Source: DAOUJI01 sp965219565 (GTDB lineage: Bacteria > Chloroflexota > Dehalococcoidia > Lucifugimonadales > JAGWBF01). From it: a stretch of 64,000 bases of DNA. The number at the start of each line of letters is the position of its first letter. Positions within the stretch are counted from its first letter, which is position 1. This document shows positions 9,459-18,609 of this stretch, piece by piece. The stretch is taken from contig OZ244780.1 of assembly GCA_965219565.1 (NCBI GenBank), positions 124,001 through 188,000 on the forward strand, in the 5' to 3' direction. The translations under genes and the position numbers were made by a program. Below the pieces are notes generated by a model, which was not told the origin of the DNA, made no database searches, and was given only the letters and a program-made list of their open reading frames with translations.

Positions 9459-9694
9459 GCCTCAGGAGCACAAGGCCCGCGCCTGCCGGGGACGCCTGGG
9501 ACGGCTAGCGCCTTGCATGTCGCCGGCCTAGCCATGCTTCGCGGAGGGCTGGGCAGGCGATGAGCTTGTCCCGACGGCGCCGATGCTACCCGGCCAGCTA
9601 GGGTCTGCTGGGGATCTCAACCGGCAACGTCTGGGGTCCCTCGCCGAGCACCGAAAAACGATACCACGTCCAGACCACTCCGGGGTAAGAAGAG
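9459..9694. other. Spacer between the deacylase and permease genes
   Basis: A 236-nt GC-rich gap with no open frame I trust and no T-tract terminator. It ends in GGGGTAAGAAGAG directly before the TTG start of the first permease. Confidence 0.35.
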
Positions 9695-10654
9695 TTGCGG
9701 ACTTACATACTGAAGAGGCTGGGTCTCTTCATCCCCACAATGCTGCTGGTCACCCTGATGGTGTTCGCCCTCATGCGCCTTATCCCGGGGGACCCCGCGC
9801 TCGTTCTCCTGGCCGGCGACATGGGTGAGGGGGCTTTTACCCAAGAGCAGCTGGACGATCTGAGAGCAACTCTGGGGACAGACCGACACGTCGTCGTCCA
9901 ATACGGAGACTGGATCTGGGACATGGTCCGGCTGGACTTTGGCACCTCGGCGTATTACCGGACCCCTGTCGCGGATGACCTGAAACAAAAAATCCCCGTT
10001 ACCATCGAGTTGGCTATCCTTGCGGTCCTCATGGCCGCCGCCCTAGCCCTCCCTCTCGGGATCCTGTCGGCCGTCAAACAGGATACCACCGTCGACTATG
10101 TCGCCAGGGTTATCTCCATTGGCGGCGTGGCGATGCCCACCTTCGTGGTGGGCATCCTCGTCATCTATTTTCTCGTCAAATGGTTCAACTACTTGCCAGG
10201 CCTGGGTTACGTCAACCTGTGGGACGATCCGCTGAAGAACCTGGAGCAGATGTATCTTCCGGCCATCGCCCTGGGCCTCTTTAACATGTCCATCGTAGCC
10301 CGGGTCACCCGCTCTTCCATGCTGGAAGTCTTTCGGGAGGACTATATCCGGACCGCCAGGTCCAAGGGCCTCATGGAACTCACTGTAGTCGGGCGCCACG
10401 CCCTGAAGAATGCCCTTCTGCCCGTGGTCACCATCTCCGGTCTGGAGTTCCAGCAGCTGGTATCCGGCACCATAATCATCGAGACCATCTTTCTAGTGCC
10501 CGGTATGGGGAGGTTTTTGATTGATGCCATCTTCAACCGGGACTACACCGCGGTCCAGTCAGTGGTGATGGTGATCACCTTTTTCGTCCTGATAATAAAT
10601 CTCGCGGTTGATCTGATCTACGGCTGGCTGGACCCCAGAATCCGTTACGCGTGA
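9695..10654 (+). CDS. Peptide-type ABC transporter permease (DppB/OppB family)
   Basis: A 319-residue inner-membrane permease of the oligopeptide/dipeptide importer class. The N-terminus (YILKRLGLFIPTMLLVTLMVFALMRLIPGDP, here given in part as RLGLFIPTMLLVTLMV) is the typical first helix plus the LIPGDP motif. The ATPase-contact EAA loop reads FREDYIRTARSKGL, and the C-terminus is the usual YGWLDPRIRYA. Start is a TTG at 9695: the frame opens there, it is preceded by GGGGTAAGAAGAG, and it yields the canonical M-R-T-Y-I-L-K-R start. It is followed 28 nt later by the partner permease, the normal B-C order for these operons. Confidence 0.93.
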   Translation: MRTYILKRLGLFIPTMLLVTLMVFALMRLIPGDPALVLLAGDMGEGAFTQEQLDDLRATLGTDRHVVVQYGDWIWDMVRLDFGTSAYYRTPVADDLKQKIPVTIELAILAVLMAAALALPLGILSAVKQDTTVDYVARVISIGGVAMPTFVVGILVIYFLVKWFNYLPGLGYVNLWDDPLKNLEQMYLPAIALGLFNMSIVARVTRSSMLEVFREDYIRTARSKGLMELTVVGRHALKNALLPVVTISGLEFQQLVSGTIIIETIFLVPGMGRFLIDAIFNRDYTAVQSVVMVITFFVLIINLAVDLIYGWLDPRIRYA

Positions 10655-10682
10655 CGCACGGGCGCTCAAAACGGGAGAGAAC

Positions 10683-11594
10683 ATGAGACTGGGGAGGGCT
10701 CGGGCCATTACGGCCGAAGAAGCACTCGACCTGGTGATGCGGCCGAAGCGCGGCTTCTTTCAGGTCCTGGGCGGCTTCGCCAGGCGCAAGCCCTTGGGCG
10801 CCATCGGGGCCGTGTTAGTCATCCTTCTCATCCTGGTTGCCATCTTCGCAGACCGCATCACCACCAAGGAGCCTTCCGAGATCAGTGCCAATGTCACTGC
10901 TTCACCGGGCGCGGACGCGTGGATGGGGACAGATGACCTGGGCCGCGATGTGTTCAGCAGGGTCGTTCACGGGTCAAGGATCTCTCTGAGAGTGGGGTTC
11001 CTCTCTGTCGCGATCGGGGTGAGCGTGGGCTTCGTCATAGGGCTCGGAACCGCCTACTTCGGAGGGAAGGTGGACCTGTTTGTTCAGAGAATCATGGACG
11101 CCATTCTGGCCTTCCCAGGCCTCGTCCTCATACTGGCCATTGTTACCATCCTCGAACCGTCGATAAACAACGTGATATACGCTTTAAGCTTCGGGATGAT
11201 ACCCCGTTCCGCCCGGACCATCCGGTCCCAGGCATTGAGTATTAAAGAGACGGATTATGTGCTAGCGGCGAGGGCCGTGGGCGCCCGTGACTGGCGCATC
11301 ATTCTGCGTCATATGGCGCCTAACTGCCTGGCCACGTACATAGTTTTCGCAACCTTCTCCCTGGGTTTCGCCATAGTGGCGGAGGCTTCCCTTAGCTTCC
11401 TAGGACTAGGTGTTCCCCCGAGCGTCCCCACCTGGGGGGGGATGGTGAACGGGGCCACCAGGACCGGCATTGACGTGGTACCCTGGCTTGGCGTGTTCCC
11501 CGGCCTGGCCTTGGCCACCATTGTGTTTGGGGCGAACCTGCTGGGAGACGCCTTGAGGGATCTGCTGGACCCCCGGCTCCGCGGCACGAACTGA
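10683..11594 (+). CDS. Peptide-type ABC transporter permease (DppC/OppC family)
   Basis: A 303-residue partner permease. A cytoplasmic N-terminal extension leads into the first helix (LGAIGAVLVILLILVAIFA). The periplasmic HPLGTD-like region is modified to AWMGTDDLGRDVFSR, and the EAA loop is KETDYVLAARAVGARD. It ends in DLLDPRLRG as usual. GGGAGAG lies before the ATG. The ATP-binding subunits (D and F) that normally follow are missing: an IS3 element begins 1 bp after the stop codon. The ATPases have either been displaced or are supplied from elsewhere. Confidence 0.93.
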   Translation: MRLGRARAITAEEALDLVMRPKRGFFQVLGGFARRKPLGAIGAVLVILLILVAIFADRITTKEPSEISANVTASPGADAWMGTDDLGRDVFSRVVHGSRISLRVGFLSVAIGVSVGFVIGLGTAYFGGKVDLFVQRIMDAILAFPGLVLILAIVTILEPSINNVIYALSFGMIPRSARTIRSQALSIKETDYVLAARAVGARDWRIILRHMAPNCLATYIVFATFSLGFAIVAEASLSFLGLGVPPSVPTWGGMVNGATRTGIDVVPWLGVFPGLALATIVFGANLLGDALRDLLDPRLRGTN

Positions 11595-11679
11595 GTGAGG
11601 TGGACCCGGAAAATCGGACAGGTAGCTAAGCGAGAGTCCTGCTCCTAAAATCAGATCAGTTGTAAAGGAGGAGCGGGAC

Positions 11680-11964
11680 GTGTCACAAGGACGTAGAAAG
11701 TACAGCGCAGCATTCAAGGCCAGGGTGGCCTTAGAGGCGGTGAAGGGGGAGGAGACGGCAGCCCATCTGGCCGCCCGGTATGAGGTCCATCCTAGCCAGA
11801 TCCAGGCCTGGAAGAAGGCCTTGCTTGGGGGAGCGGCCAGCATCTTCGGCGGCAACCACGAGAGACGCCAAAAGGCCGATGAAGCTCTCGTGGCCCGGCT
11901 TTACCAGCAGATCGGTCAGCTGAAGGTGGAACGGGATTTCTTGGAGGAACGGTCCGCTCCATGA
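11680..11964 (+). CDS. IS3-family transposase OrfA (HTH protein)
   Basis: A 94-residue helix-turn-helix protein of the IS3 OrfA type. RRKYSAAFKARVALEAVKGE and a TAAHLAARYEVHPSQIQAWK helix-turn-helix are followed by a C-terminal leucine-zipper-like stretch (LYQQIGQLKVERDFLEE). GTG start with GGAGGAG upstream. The stop overlaps the orfB start in the form ATGA (11961-11964), so OrfB is probably made by translational coupling. Confidence 0.9.
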   Translation: MSQGRRKYSAAFKARVALEAVKGEETAAHLAARYEVHPSQIQAWKKALLGGAASIFGGNHERRQKADEALVARLYQQIGQLKVERDFLEERSAP

Positions 11965-12811
11965 GCCGGGAGCGGCGGCGGGAGATGGTCGACCGACAGC
12001 ATCCGGCTCTGTCCGCGGTGCGCCAGTGTGCCTTGCTGGGCATCAGCCGGTCCAGCCTCTACTACCGGTCCAGGGGAACATCCTCCGAGGACCTGGCTGT
12101 CATGAAGCTGATAGACCAGCAATACCTGGCCACACCCTTCTACGGGTCGCGGCGAATGGCGGTCTGGCTCAAAAGGCAGGGCCGCCCAGTGAGCCCCCTT
12201 ATCTGCTGGGTGGCATGGAGTTCACCAAACCCAACCAGGTGTGGGCGGCGGACATCACCTACCTGCCCATGGCCCGTGGCTTCCTGTACCTGGTGGCCAT
12301 CATGGATTGGTACAGCCGCTATGTGCTGGCTTGGCGCCTGTCCAACACCCTGGATGCCGACTTTTGTGTCGAGGCCTTGGAGGAAGCACTGAGCAAGGGA
12401 AGGCCGGAGATCTTCAACACCGACCAGGGGAGCCAGTTCACCGGCGAAGCCTTCACCGGGCTCCTGGAGCAGCATGCGGCTAGAATCAGCATGGACGGGA
12501 AAGGGCGGTACACTGACAACATCTTTGTGGAACGGTTGTGGAGGACAGTGAAGTACGAGGAGGTGTACCTGAAAGCTTATTCCAACGGACGGGAGGCCAA
12601 GGCCGGGCTCAACGCCTACTTTCGCTTCTACAACACCCAACGGCCCCACCAGGCCCTGGGCTACCGGACGCCCGCCGAGGTGTTCAGCTGCGGCTCGGAT
12701 ACATCACCCGAACAAGCAACAGAGAGGGGGTGGTCACCAGACACAGCATTGGTATACTGCGTAGGAGCGACGGGACCCTCGCTTAATTTCGCCCCAATCC
12801 TGTCCAACTGA
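11961..12811 (+). pseudogene. IS3-family transposase OrfB, internal deletion
   Basis: The N-terminal part (SRERRREMVDRQHPALSAVR onward) stays in frame to about 12195. The catalytic part, with WAADITYLP (first Asp), FNTDQGSQF (second Asp) and VERLWRTVKYEEV (Glu), continues in another frame. Alignment with the intact copy at 15606 shows that about 94 nt are missing at 12195-12202, which removes the HTH_21-type linker and shifts the frame. The result is two open frames and no functional OrfB. Confidence 0.9.
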
Positions 12812-12849
12812 TGGGGTCCACCTCAGAGGTTAATGTCGAACCAGAGGCT

Positions 12850-13260
12850 AGCCTAGCGCCGGCGACGGTCTGTCGGTGGGTGATGGCTGCCAGATCCAGC
12901 GCGGCACCACCCTGGAGACGATGCCACCCCCGGGTCGGATGTACATCTACAGAAGGATGTCAGCGCCGGGGACAACCTGACGGTGGGTGATGGCACTCAG
13001 CTCAAGGGCTCGACTACCTTGGGGGACAACGTTGACCTGGGCTCCAAGGTGCAGGTCTCCAAGAATACAGAGATCGGCGATGGCACGGCCATAGGAAGAA
13101 CACCGTGATAGGCTCGGGTACCGTCATAGGCTCCAACACCACCGTCGGCTCAGGGTCCAGATCGGTCAGAATGTTACCATAGGAGATAACGTTACCATCA
13201 AGAAGCAACGCGGTCATCCCGAATGCAGCGGTTATCCCCGATGGCGCTACGGTAAAATAA
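12850..13260 (+). pseudogene. Hexapeptide-repeat (left-handed beta-helix) protein, frameshifted
   Basis: Conceptual translation shows many [V/I]-G-[D/S]-x-[T/N]-x hexapeptides, such as NLTVGDGTQLKGSTTLGDN, NTEIGDGTAIG, NTVIGSGTVIGSNTTVGSGS and NVTIGDNVTIKK, ending in AVIPDGATVK and TAA at 13260. The frame is broken at least three times (near 13090, 13155 and 13205) by single-base changes. The 5' part near the IS3 end is also degraded. Such beta-helices occur in acyltransferases, gamma-carbonic anhydrases and structural proteins, and which one this was cannot be told. Confidence 0.7.
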
Positions 13261-13667
13261 CGGACCCACTGCGATGGTCTGACAGAGCCTCCCTGAGCGG
13301 GCTGCCCCTCTGCCCACCAGGAGCGGGCACCCTCCCCGCTCACCCCGCGCTTGTAGGAAGGACTCCGCGCGCACACCTCCATAGACGCCTAGGACAAGTT
13401 CGTGCTGCCTGCCTCATCGACTGCCAGGTACACCTGGACAGCCACAACAGCTACGGTCAGGCGCCGTAGGGTAGCCCACGCGGGAGACTGAAAACCCTGG
13501 TGCCCTTCGCCAACAGCCAAGCCGAGGACTGCGATCTTCTAACGCAGGCGAATCAAGGCTAGGGATGGAGGAGTAGCGAAACCACGGCCGGGACGCGGCT
13601 TCTGGTCCTCGTCCAGCTGATCGCTATGAGCGCCACTAGCCCGTGTTTGAGGTGTAGTTCGACCCTC
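13261..13667. other. Degraded intergenic sequence between pseudogene and IS
   Basis: No intact gene. One frame contains protein-like pieces (LVPFANSQAEDCDLLTQANQ and RLLVLVQLIAMSAT) interrupted by stops, so this is probably the remains of another gene. Confidence 0.35.
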
Positions 13668-15332
13668 GAGCCTGTCTCAGAAAGCTGGAGTACTCGCCTA
13701 TTGGAACCAAGCGAGTAGAATAGTGGGCAAGCCTTGATGGAGGTCAAGCCCAATGCCGCTTCGGCCGCTGAATCGAGAGCAGGGTTGGTTGTTGCCACCA
13801 ACCCTGGATGAGCTGTTACCAGATGACCACCCCGCCCGTTTTGTAGGCGAGTTCGTGGATGGGCTCGACCGGTCTCAATGGGCCGAAATGGGGGTCGGGC
13901 TAGACGGGGACCTATTGGGAGCGCCGGCCTACCACCCGCGTACCCTTCTAAGTGTGTGCTTTATGGATTTATGACCGGGGTGCGCTCGTCCCGCAAGTTA
14001 GAGGCGGCCTGCCGAGACCAGATACCCTACCTGTGGCTGACCGGCTGGCAGCATCCCGACCATAACACGCTGTGGCGGTTCTACCAGGCACACCGGGGAG
14101 CGATGCGAACGCTGATGAAGTGCACGGTGGGTACAGCAGTGGAGATGGGATTGGTCGACCTGGCAGTGCAAGCTGTGGATGGCACGAAGATCCCTGGCAA
14201 TGCATCGACGGACCGGACCTACAACGCTATGACACTACAGAGATTGCTGGACCGGACAGAAGCGGCAATCGCTGAGCTAGAAGCGCAGAATGAAGGTGGA
14301 GATGATCCTCCTCCACCGCGTCTACCAGAACAGTTGAGACGTGCAGAAGGGCTGCGAGGGCAAGTCCGTCGGCTCGGGAGCGAAGAAGGGTTGGTGCGGG
14401 TGAACCTTACCGATGGGGATGCCCAACTGATGAAGGGACGCCACGGCATTGAGGCTGGGTACAACGCCCAGGCCATGGTCTCACCCCTGAATCCAGCTAA
14501 GGCAACGAGAATCGGGATGCTGATCACGGCGGCTGATGTGGTCAATTCGGCGAGTGACACCGCCCAGCTGGTGCCCATGTTGGAAATGTCGGAGGAGATG
14601 ACAGGAGCGCACGTCCCTATGACTCTGGCGGACGGTGGCTACCATACAGCAGCAAACCTGCAAGCCGGCGAGCGCCGAGGCGACGTGTTAGTAATGGCCG
14701 AGCGCTATCACCCAGGTGTACAGGGCCCCTACTTCAAGGACCGGTTCGTCCACGATGCGGCCACGGACACCTACCTGTGCCCTCAGGGTCAGAGGCTGCC
14801 GTTTCGAGGGATCCGAAAGGTGAATGGGAAGATTCAAGGGCCAATTCGTGTTTACCGGGCCCCGAGAGCTGTGTGCCGTGCCTGCCCAGCGTACGGCGTC
14901 TGCACCAGAGACGCTCATACGGGTCGTGCGCTATGGATTGGGCCTGCCGACACCTTAATCCGTAAACACCGTCAGTGGATGGCTACAGCCGAGGCACAGC
15001 GTTGGTATGCTCGGCGCAAGGAGCTGAACGAACCAGCCTTTGGAATCCTCAAAGAGCAGATGGGCGCGCGGAGGTTCCTCCTACGCGGTTTGGCTAACGT
15101 CAGGGCTGAGTTCTTGCTGCTGGCGACGGCCTTCAACCTCCGGACACTATGGCGGGTCTGGACTTATGGACGACACCAGAGGTCAACTCCAAGCCCGCCA
15201 TCTACAGCGTTGGGAGCGCCGGCTTGGCAAACGTCAATGCAATACTGATTCTTTTACCAATGGCGGAATCCACTCTGGCTCAGCAACGCTGCCCGCCAGC
15301 CACACCTCGTAATGCCCTTTTGAGACAGGCTC
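13668..15332 (+). mobile_element. IS1182-type insertion sequence (copy 2)
   Basis: Ends are GAGCCTGTCTCA at 13668-13679 and its exact complement at 15321-15332. It contains one transposase gene with a frameshift. The right end is fused directly to a truncated IS3 orfA (next element), so this element appears to have landed inside an IS3 copy whose left part has since disappeared. Confidence 0.85.
13753..15248 (+). pseudogene. IS1182-family transposase, single-base frameshift
   Basis: Homologous to the transposase at 395-1864 but clearly divergent, with the same opening MPLRP and shared YGFMTGVRSSRKLEAACRDQ. At about 13958 one G is missing relative to the other copy (AGTGTGTGCTTTATGG against AGTGTGTGGCTGTACGG). 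The first 70 residues are therefore in one frame and the remaining 440 in the next. The C-terminus (LRTLWRVWTYGRHQRSTPS) is probably native. Confidence 0.9.
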
Positions 15333-15609
15333 AGGACGGAGAAAGCACAGCCCGGCTTTCAAGGCCAAGGCAGCTCTGGAGGCGGTGAAGGGGGAGGAAA
15401 CGGTGGCCCAACTGGCTGGGCGGTACCAGGTTCACCCCAGCCAGATTCAGGCCTGGAAGAAGGCCCTCACCGATGGCGCCGCCGGCGTGTTCGGCAACGG
15501 TCAGGACCAGAAGGCCAGGAGCGACTCCGCGCTGGTCGCCCGCCTGTACCAGGAGATCGGCCAGCTGAAGGTGGAGCGGGATTTCTTGGCGGAGAGGTCC
15601 GGTCCATGA
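15333..15609 (+). pseudogene. IS3-family OrfA, start lost
   Basis: Reads GRRKHSPAFKAKAALEAVKG and onward to FLAERSGP in one frame, colinear with the OrfA at 11680. The first codons have been replaced by the IS1182-type terminal repeat and a stop lies 5 codons further upstream. A GTG at 15385 could start a shortened protein lacking the first helix. Confidence 0.8.
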
Positions 15610-16550
15610 GCCTGGCGCAGCGGCGGAAGATGGTGGACCGGGAGCGCCCATCATTGTCCATGGCGCGCCAGTGTGTCTTGCTGGGAGTGAGCCGGTCCGG
15701 CCTGTACTACCGGTCCAGGGGACCCTCGGAAGAGGATCTGGCCTCGATGCAGGCCATGGACCGGCAGTATCTCGAGACCCCCTTCTACGGGTCGCGGCGC
15801 ATGAGGGCTTGGCTGGAGCGACAGGGTATAGCGGTGAGCCGAAAGCGGGTGCAGCGGCTGATGCGCATCATGGGGCTGCGGGCCATCCACCGGAGTCCCG
15901 GCGCCAGCCGGCCGGTGCCGGAGCATCGGGTCTACCCCTATCTGTTGGCAAAGGCTGATATCAGTCGGCCCAACCAGGCGTGGGCGGCCGACATCACCTA
16001 CCTGCCCATAGCCCGGGGATTCCTCTACCTGGTGGCGATCATGGACTGGCACAGCCGGTACGTAGTGGCTTGGCGATTGTCCAACACCCTGGAGGCTGGC
16101 TTCTGTATCGACACCTTGCAGGAGGCACTGGAGAAAGGACGTCCGGAAGTGTTCAACACCGACCAGGGGAGCCAGTTCACCAGCGGGGAGTTCACCCAAG
16201 TCCTGCAGGACCATGGGGTGAAGATCAGCATGGACGGGAAGGGGCGGTATACCGACAACATCTTCGTGGAGCGGCTGTGGCGTACGGTGAAGTACGAAGA
16301 GGTGTACCTGAAAGCCTACGCCAACGCCAAAGAGGCACGGAGGGAACTGGGAGCCTACTTCCGGTTCTACAACAACCAGAGGCCCCATCAGGCCCTGGGC
16401 TACCGGACCCCGGCCGAGGTGTTCCACCAGGCCAGGAATGCCCCGGGGAAGGAATCGAAGATGACGGAAGATCCACCGGAACGGGTGTTGGCATCATCGG
16501 CAGGAGCAACGGGACTCTCTCTTAATTCCACCTCGATCCTGTCCAACTAA
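15606..16550 (+). CDS. IS3-family transposase OrfB (rve integrase core), intact
   Basis: A 314-residue DDE transposase. An N-terminal HTH_21-like region (YGSRRMRAWLERQGIAVSRK, RVQRLMRIMGLRAIHR) is followed by the rve catalytic core with all three acidic residues: Asp in WAADITYLPIARG, Asp in FNTDQGSQFTSG and Glu in VERLWRTVKYEEV. The C-terminal FYNNQRPHQALGYRTPAEVF is also typical. The start overlaps the orfA stop as ATGA. This copy is the reference that shows what copy 1 lost. It could act in trans on IS3 ends such as those at 204 and 11596. Confidence 0.93.
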   Translation: MSLAQRRKMVDRERPSLSMARQCVLLGVSRSGLYYRSRGPSEEDLASMQAMDRQYLETPFYGSRRMRAWLERQGIAVSRKRVQRLMRIMGLRAIHRSPGASRPVPEHRVYPYLLAKADISRPNQAWAADITYLPIARGFLYLVAIMDWHSRYVVAWRLSNTLEAGFCIDTLQEALEKGRPEVFNTDQGSQFTSGEFTQVLQDHGVKISMDGKGRYTDNIFVERLWRTVKYEEVYLKAYANAKEARRELGAYFRFYNNQRPHQALGYRTPAEVFHQARNAPGKESKMTEDPPERVLASSAGATGLSLNSTSILSN

Positions 16551-16564
16551 TGGGGTCCACCTCA

Positions 16565-16961
16565 GTACCTAGGTGACTCTAAGAATAGCGACGCCGCCCG
16601 CACTGCTCTTAAGGTCAATTATTCGGTCAGAGAAATCATCAACCCTGCCATAAAGAACCAGTACCCCCGCAGTTCATATACCGTACGACATGTAGTTGGC
16701 ATCGATACGAGTAACCTTTTCGTGGCACGCATTGGAGTTCGGGGAGATAATGACCTAGTGTGGGTCGGCCGAGCGGCGAATTACGCGGCCAAGCTATCCG
16801 ACGGAGCTGGTGCGCCTAGTCAGATTACCGCTGACGTATACAACAGGTTGAAAGAGTCATCAAAGTATGGCAAGGACGGACAGAATATGTGGGTACAAAC
16901 TACCGCTCCAGAACTAGGATACAAGACGATTTACACCTCAACCTGGCAGTGGAGCATATAG
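16565..16961 (+). pseudogene. C-terminal half of a Pycsar-like class III nucleotide cyclase, cut by IS3
   Basis: The frame is open directly from the IS3 end and reads LGDSKNSDAARTALKVNYSV, then REIINPAIKNQYPRSSYTVR, HVVGIDTSNLFVARIGVRG, NDLVWVGRAANYAAKLSDG and so on to the stop. GDSKN supplies the second metal-binding Asp of class III cyclases. GRAANYAAKL corresponds to the motif with the transition-state Asn and the basic residue (here Lys). The residue usually specifying adenine (Thr/Asp before VIG) is a Val, as expected for the pyrimidine-type cyclases of Pycsar anti-phage systems. The N-terminal half, with the first metal-binding Asp, is gone, so the fragment is inactive. A GTG at 16722 would give only 79 residues. 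The Pycsar assignment rests on remembered motifs; an ordinary adenylate cyclase is the alternative. Confidence 0.7.
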
Positions 16962-17499
16962 CGAGCATCGCATATTCTTGTAGGTCGTCGAATTCAGCCT
17001 CGGTCAACGGGACCTCCAATCCGGGAATGACTGGTTTCGCCGTACGTTAGGTGCGGGGTGTTGCCAGCCCCGGCGCACCACCCAACTCTCCCCACTGGTA
17101 ACCTCCCCCAGGAGTTGGTCGAGACAAAATGATGCTCTTATAGGTGTTAAGCCACTCGTGCGATTACCCAGTTAGAGTCTCGGGGCGCCGATAACATTCT
17201 ATGAGGACCCAGACACCATAAGGATCAGCGGACTACGGAATGGGACCTTGGGGAGTGGGCGTCACGGCAGGGATTAATGTGATCAAGAGACGTTGACCGT
17301 CAGAACTGGGATGACTGGAAAGCCCTTTGCGCCCTCCGCCCTGTCAGAAGACAGGGAGCCGAAGGGCTTCGGTGGCTTCCCAGACTGCCTTGCCACATCC
17401 GGGAGGTAGCACTACCTACCGTCCACAACAGGTGCCCAGGCCGCCCAGCCACATTTCGAAAATGGTGGTATCTATCGTAAATCGTGGTGGGCCTGCCTG
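16962..17499. other. Intergenic, no recognisable gene
   Basis: About 540 bp with no frame I can assign. A Pycsar effector gene would be expected next to the cyclase, but no transmembrane-type frame is seen here. Confidence 0.4.
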
Positions 17500-17736
17500 A
17501 ACGGGGTGGAGCTGGACTTCAGCCGGCCCGGGAAACCCACGGACAACGCCTTCATCGAGGCGTTCAACGGACGTTTCCGTCAGGAATGCCTGAACGAGAA
17601 CTGGTTCCTGTCCCTGGAGGACGCTGCCGAGAAGGTGGAATCCTGGCGAAGACACTACAATAGGGAAAGGCCCCACAGCGCTTTGGGGAACCTGTCCCCA
17701 GGGAGTTTGCCGCATTGGCGCGAAACAGCGGATTGA
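17500..17736 (+). pseudogene. IS3-family (IS407-like) OrfB C-terminal fragment
   Basis: Starts inside the catalytic core at NGVELDFSRPGKPTDNAF and continues IEAFNGRFRQECLNENWFLS (the catalytic Glu is in FIEAFNGRFR) and YNRERPHSALGNLSPGSLP to a stop. It belongs to a different IS3 subgroup from the two larger copies. The N-terminal two-thirds is missing. Confidence 0.85.
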
Positions 17737-17845
17737 CTCGCAAAACTCGCACTACGCTTGGTACAGAAAATGGGGCAAGACCACCCTTCCATCCCTGAGT
17801 ATAGCAGGATGGGGCCTAACCACACTGTAGTGCGAACTTCTAACC

Positions 17846-17857
17846 GGGTCCACCTCA
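17846..17857 (+). repeat. Right inverted end of an IS3 element (remnant)
   Basis: GGGTCCACCTCA, the same as the right ends at 12825 and 16564, located 110 bp after the truncated transposase. Confidence 0.7.
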
Positions 17858-18609
17858 CCCCATGGGACACGTTCGATTAGATCCTAGACGCGGAGAAGGG
17901 AACCATACTCTGGGCCTGGGTTGAAAGCCCGGGAGTTGGAAGGTTCAGACTCCTCGTCGAGGGAACAATCCGGGCCATCCGTCTTCAGTCGACCACAGTA
18001 TAGGAAGGGAGTTGTTTGGACAGTGGTCATCAAAGACTACCAACGCTTGTGAGTTTTAGTAGCCCAATGGGTGATCCCTAAAAAAGGCTACACCCTTCTG
18101 CTCTGCAACATCCCTCGCGCGACTTCTGTCGTTCGGATTAGGGAAGACTCGGGACCTCTCCGAAAACGCCATATACTCCTCGCCCAAGGAATCACAAAAA
18201 TGGACCACAGCGTCGAGATCATTACTGTGGATGAACTCCGTAATACGGGTATGAGCACGCACGAATCCTGCAATGGCAACTATGATAATTCGAATCCCTT
18301 TCGAATTAGCGTTCCTCAAGGTTTCCAGGTTGGAAAACAGGGCTTTTTCCGGGGTTGCACTTAAGACGTCACTGGAGGCTGAATCGACGCGGTGTCTCCA
18401 TACACGATTATATACAAGGACGGTGGTTGCCCCTACCAACAACGAATGCACGAATCTCGGTTACAACGGGAATGAAAACGCTAGTGCCGGGGATTTCTGG
18501 AGAAAACCGTGTCCTACCACTATAATAGTTTGCACAACCCATTCTTTCGATGGCTGTCCCAGAATGGCGATGCTTCATTGGCTTCTGTGACCTTACGCCG
18601 AAGACTCTC
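17858..18609. other. Region upstream of the defence operon
   Basis: Apart from a doubtful small minus-strand frame (18056-18451) nothing is recognisable. It should contain the promoter of the restriction operon. I see no strong -35/-10 pair by eye. Confidence 0.35.
18056..18451 (-). CDS. Hypothetical small protein (doubtful)
   Basis: A 131-codon frame beginning with GTG, without a convincing ribosome-binding site, and with a stop four codons before the GTG. The translation contains a hydrophobic segment (GIRIIIVAIAGFV) and an amphipathic remainder (ITEFIHSNDLDAVVHFCDSL). Composition is protein-like and codon use differs from the GC-rich neighbours. It may be a real, horizontally acquired gene or the tail of a degraded one. 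No family recognised. Confidence 0.3.
   Translation of the reverse strand: MHSLLVGATTVLVYNRVWRHRVDSASSDVLSATPEKALFSNLETLRNANSKGIRIIIVAIAGFVRAHTRITEFIHSNDLDAVVHFCDSLGEEYMAFSERSRVFPNPNDRSRARDVAEQKGVAFFRDHPLGY

Larger units (their letters stand above)
11596..12825 (+). mobile_element. IS3-family insertion sequence (copy 1)
   Basis: Bounded by perfect inverted ends: TGAGGTGGACCC at 11596 and its complement ending at 12825. The trinucleotide GAG flanks both ends (11593-11595 and 12826-12828), compatible with the 3-bp target duplication typical of the family. It carries orfA and an internally deleted orfB, so this copy cannot move without help. It lies directly behind the permease stop codon. Confidence 0.9.
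15333..16564 (+). mobile_element. IS3-family insertion sequence (copy 2), 5'-truncated
   Basis: Lacks the left end and the orfA start, replaced by the right end of the IS1182-type element. The right inverted end GGGGTCCACCTCA finishes at 16564. The element carries a full-length orfB and sits directly against the surviving part of a nucleotide cyclase gene. Confidence 0.88.
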
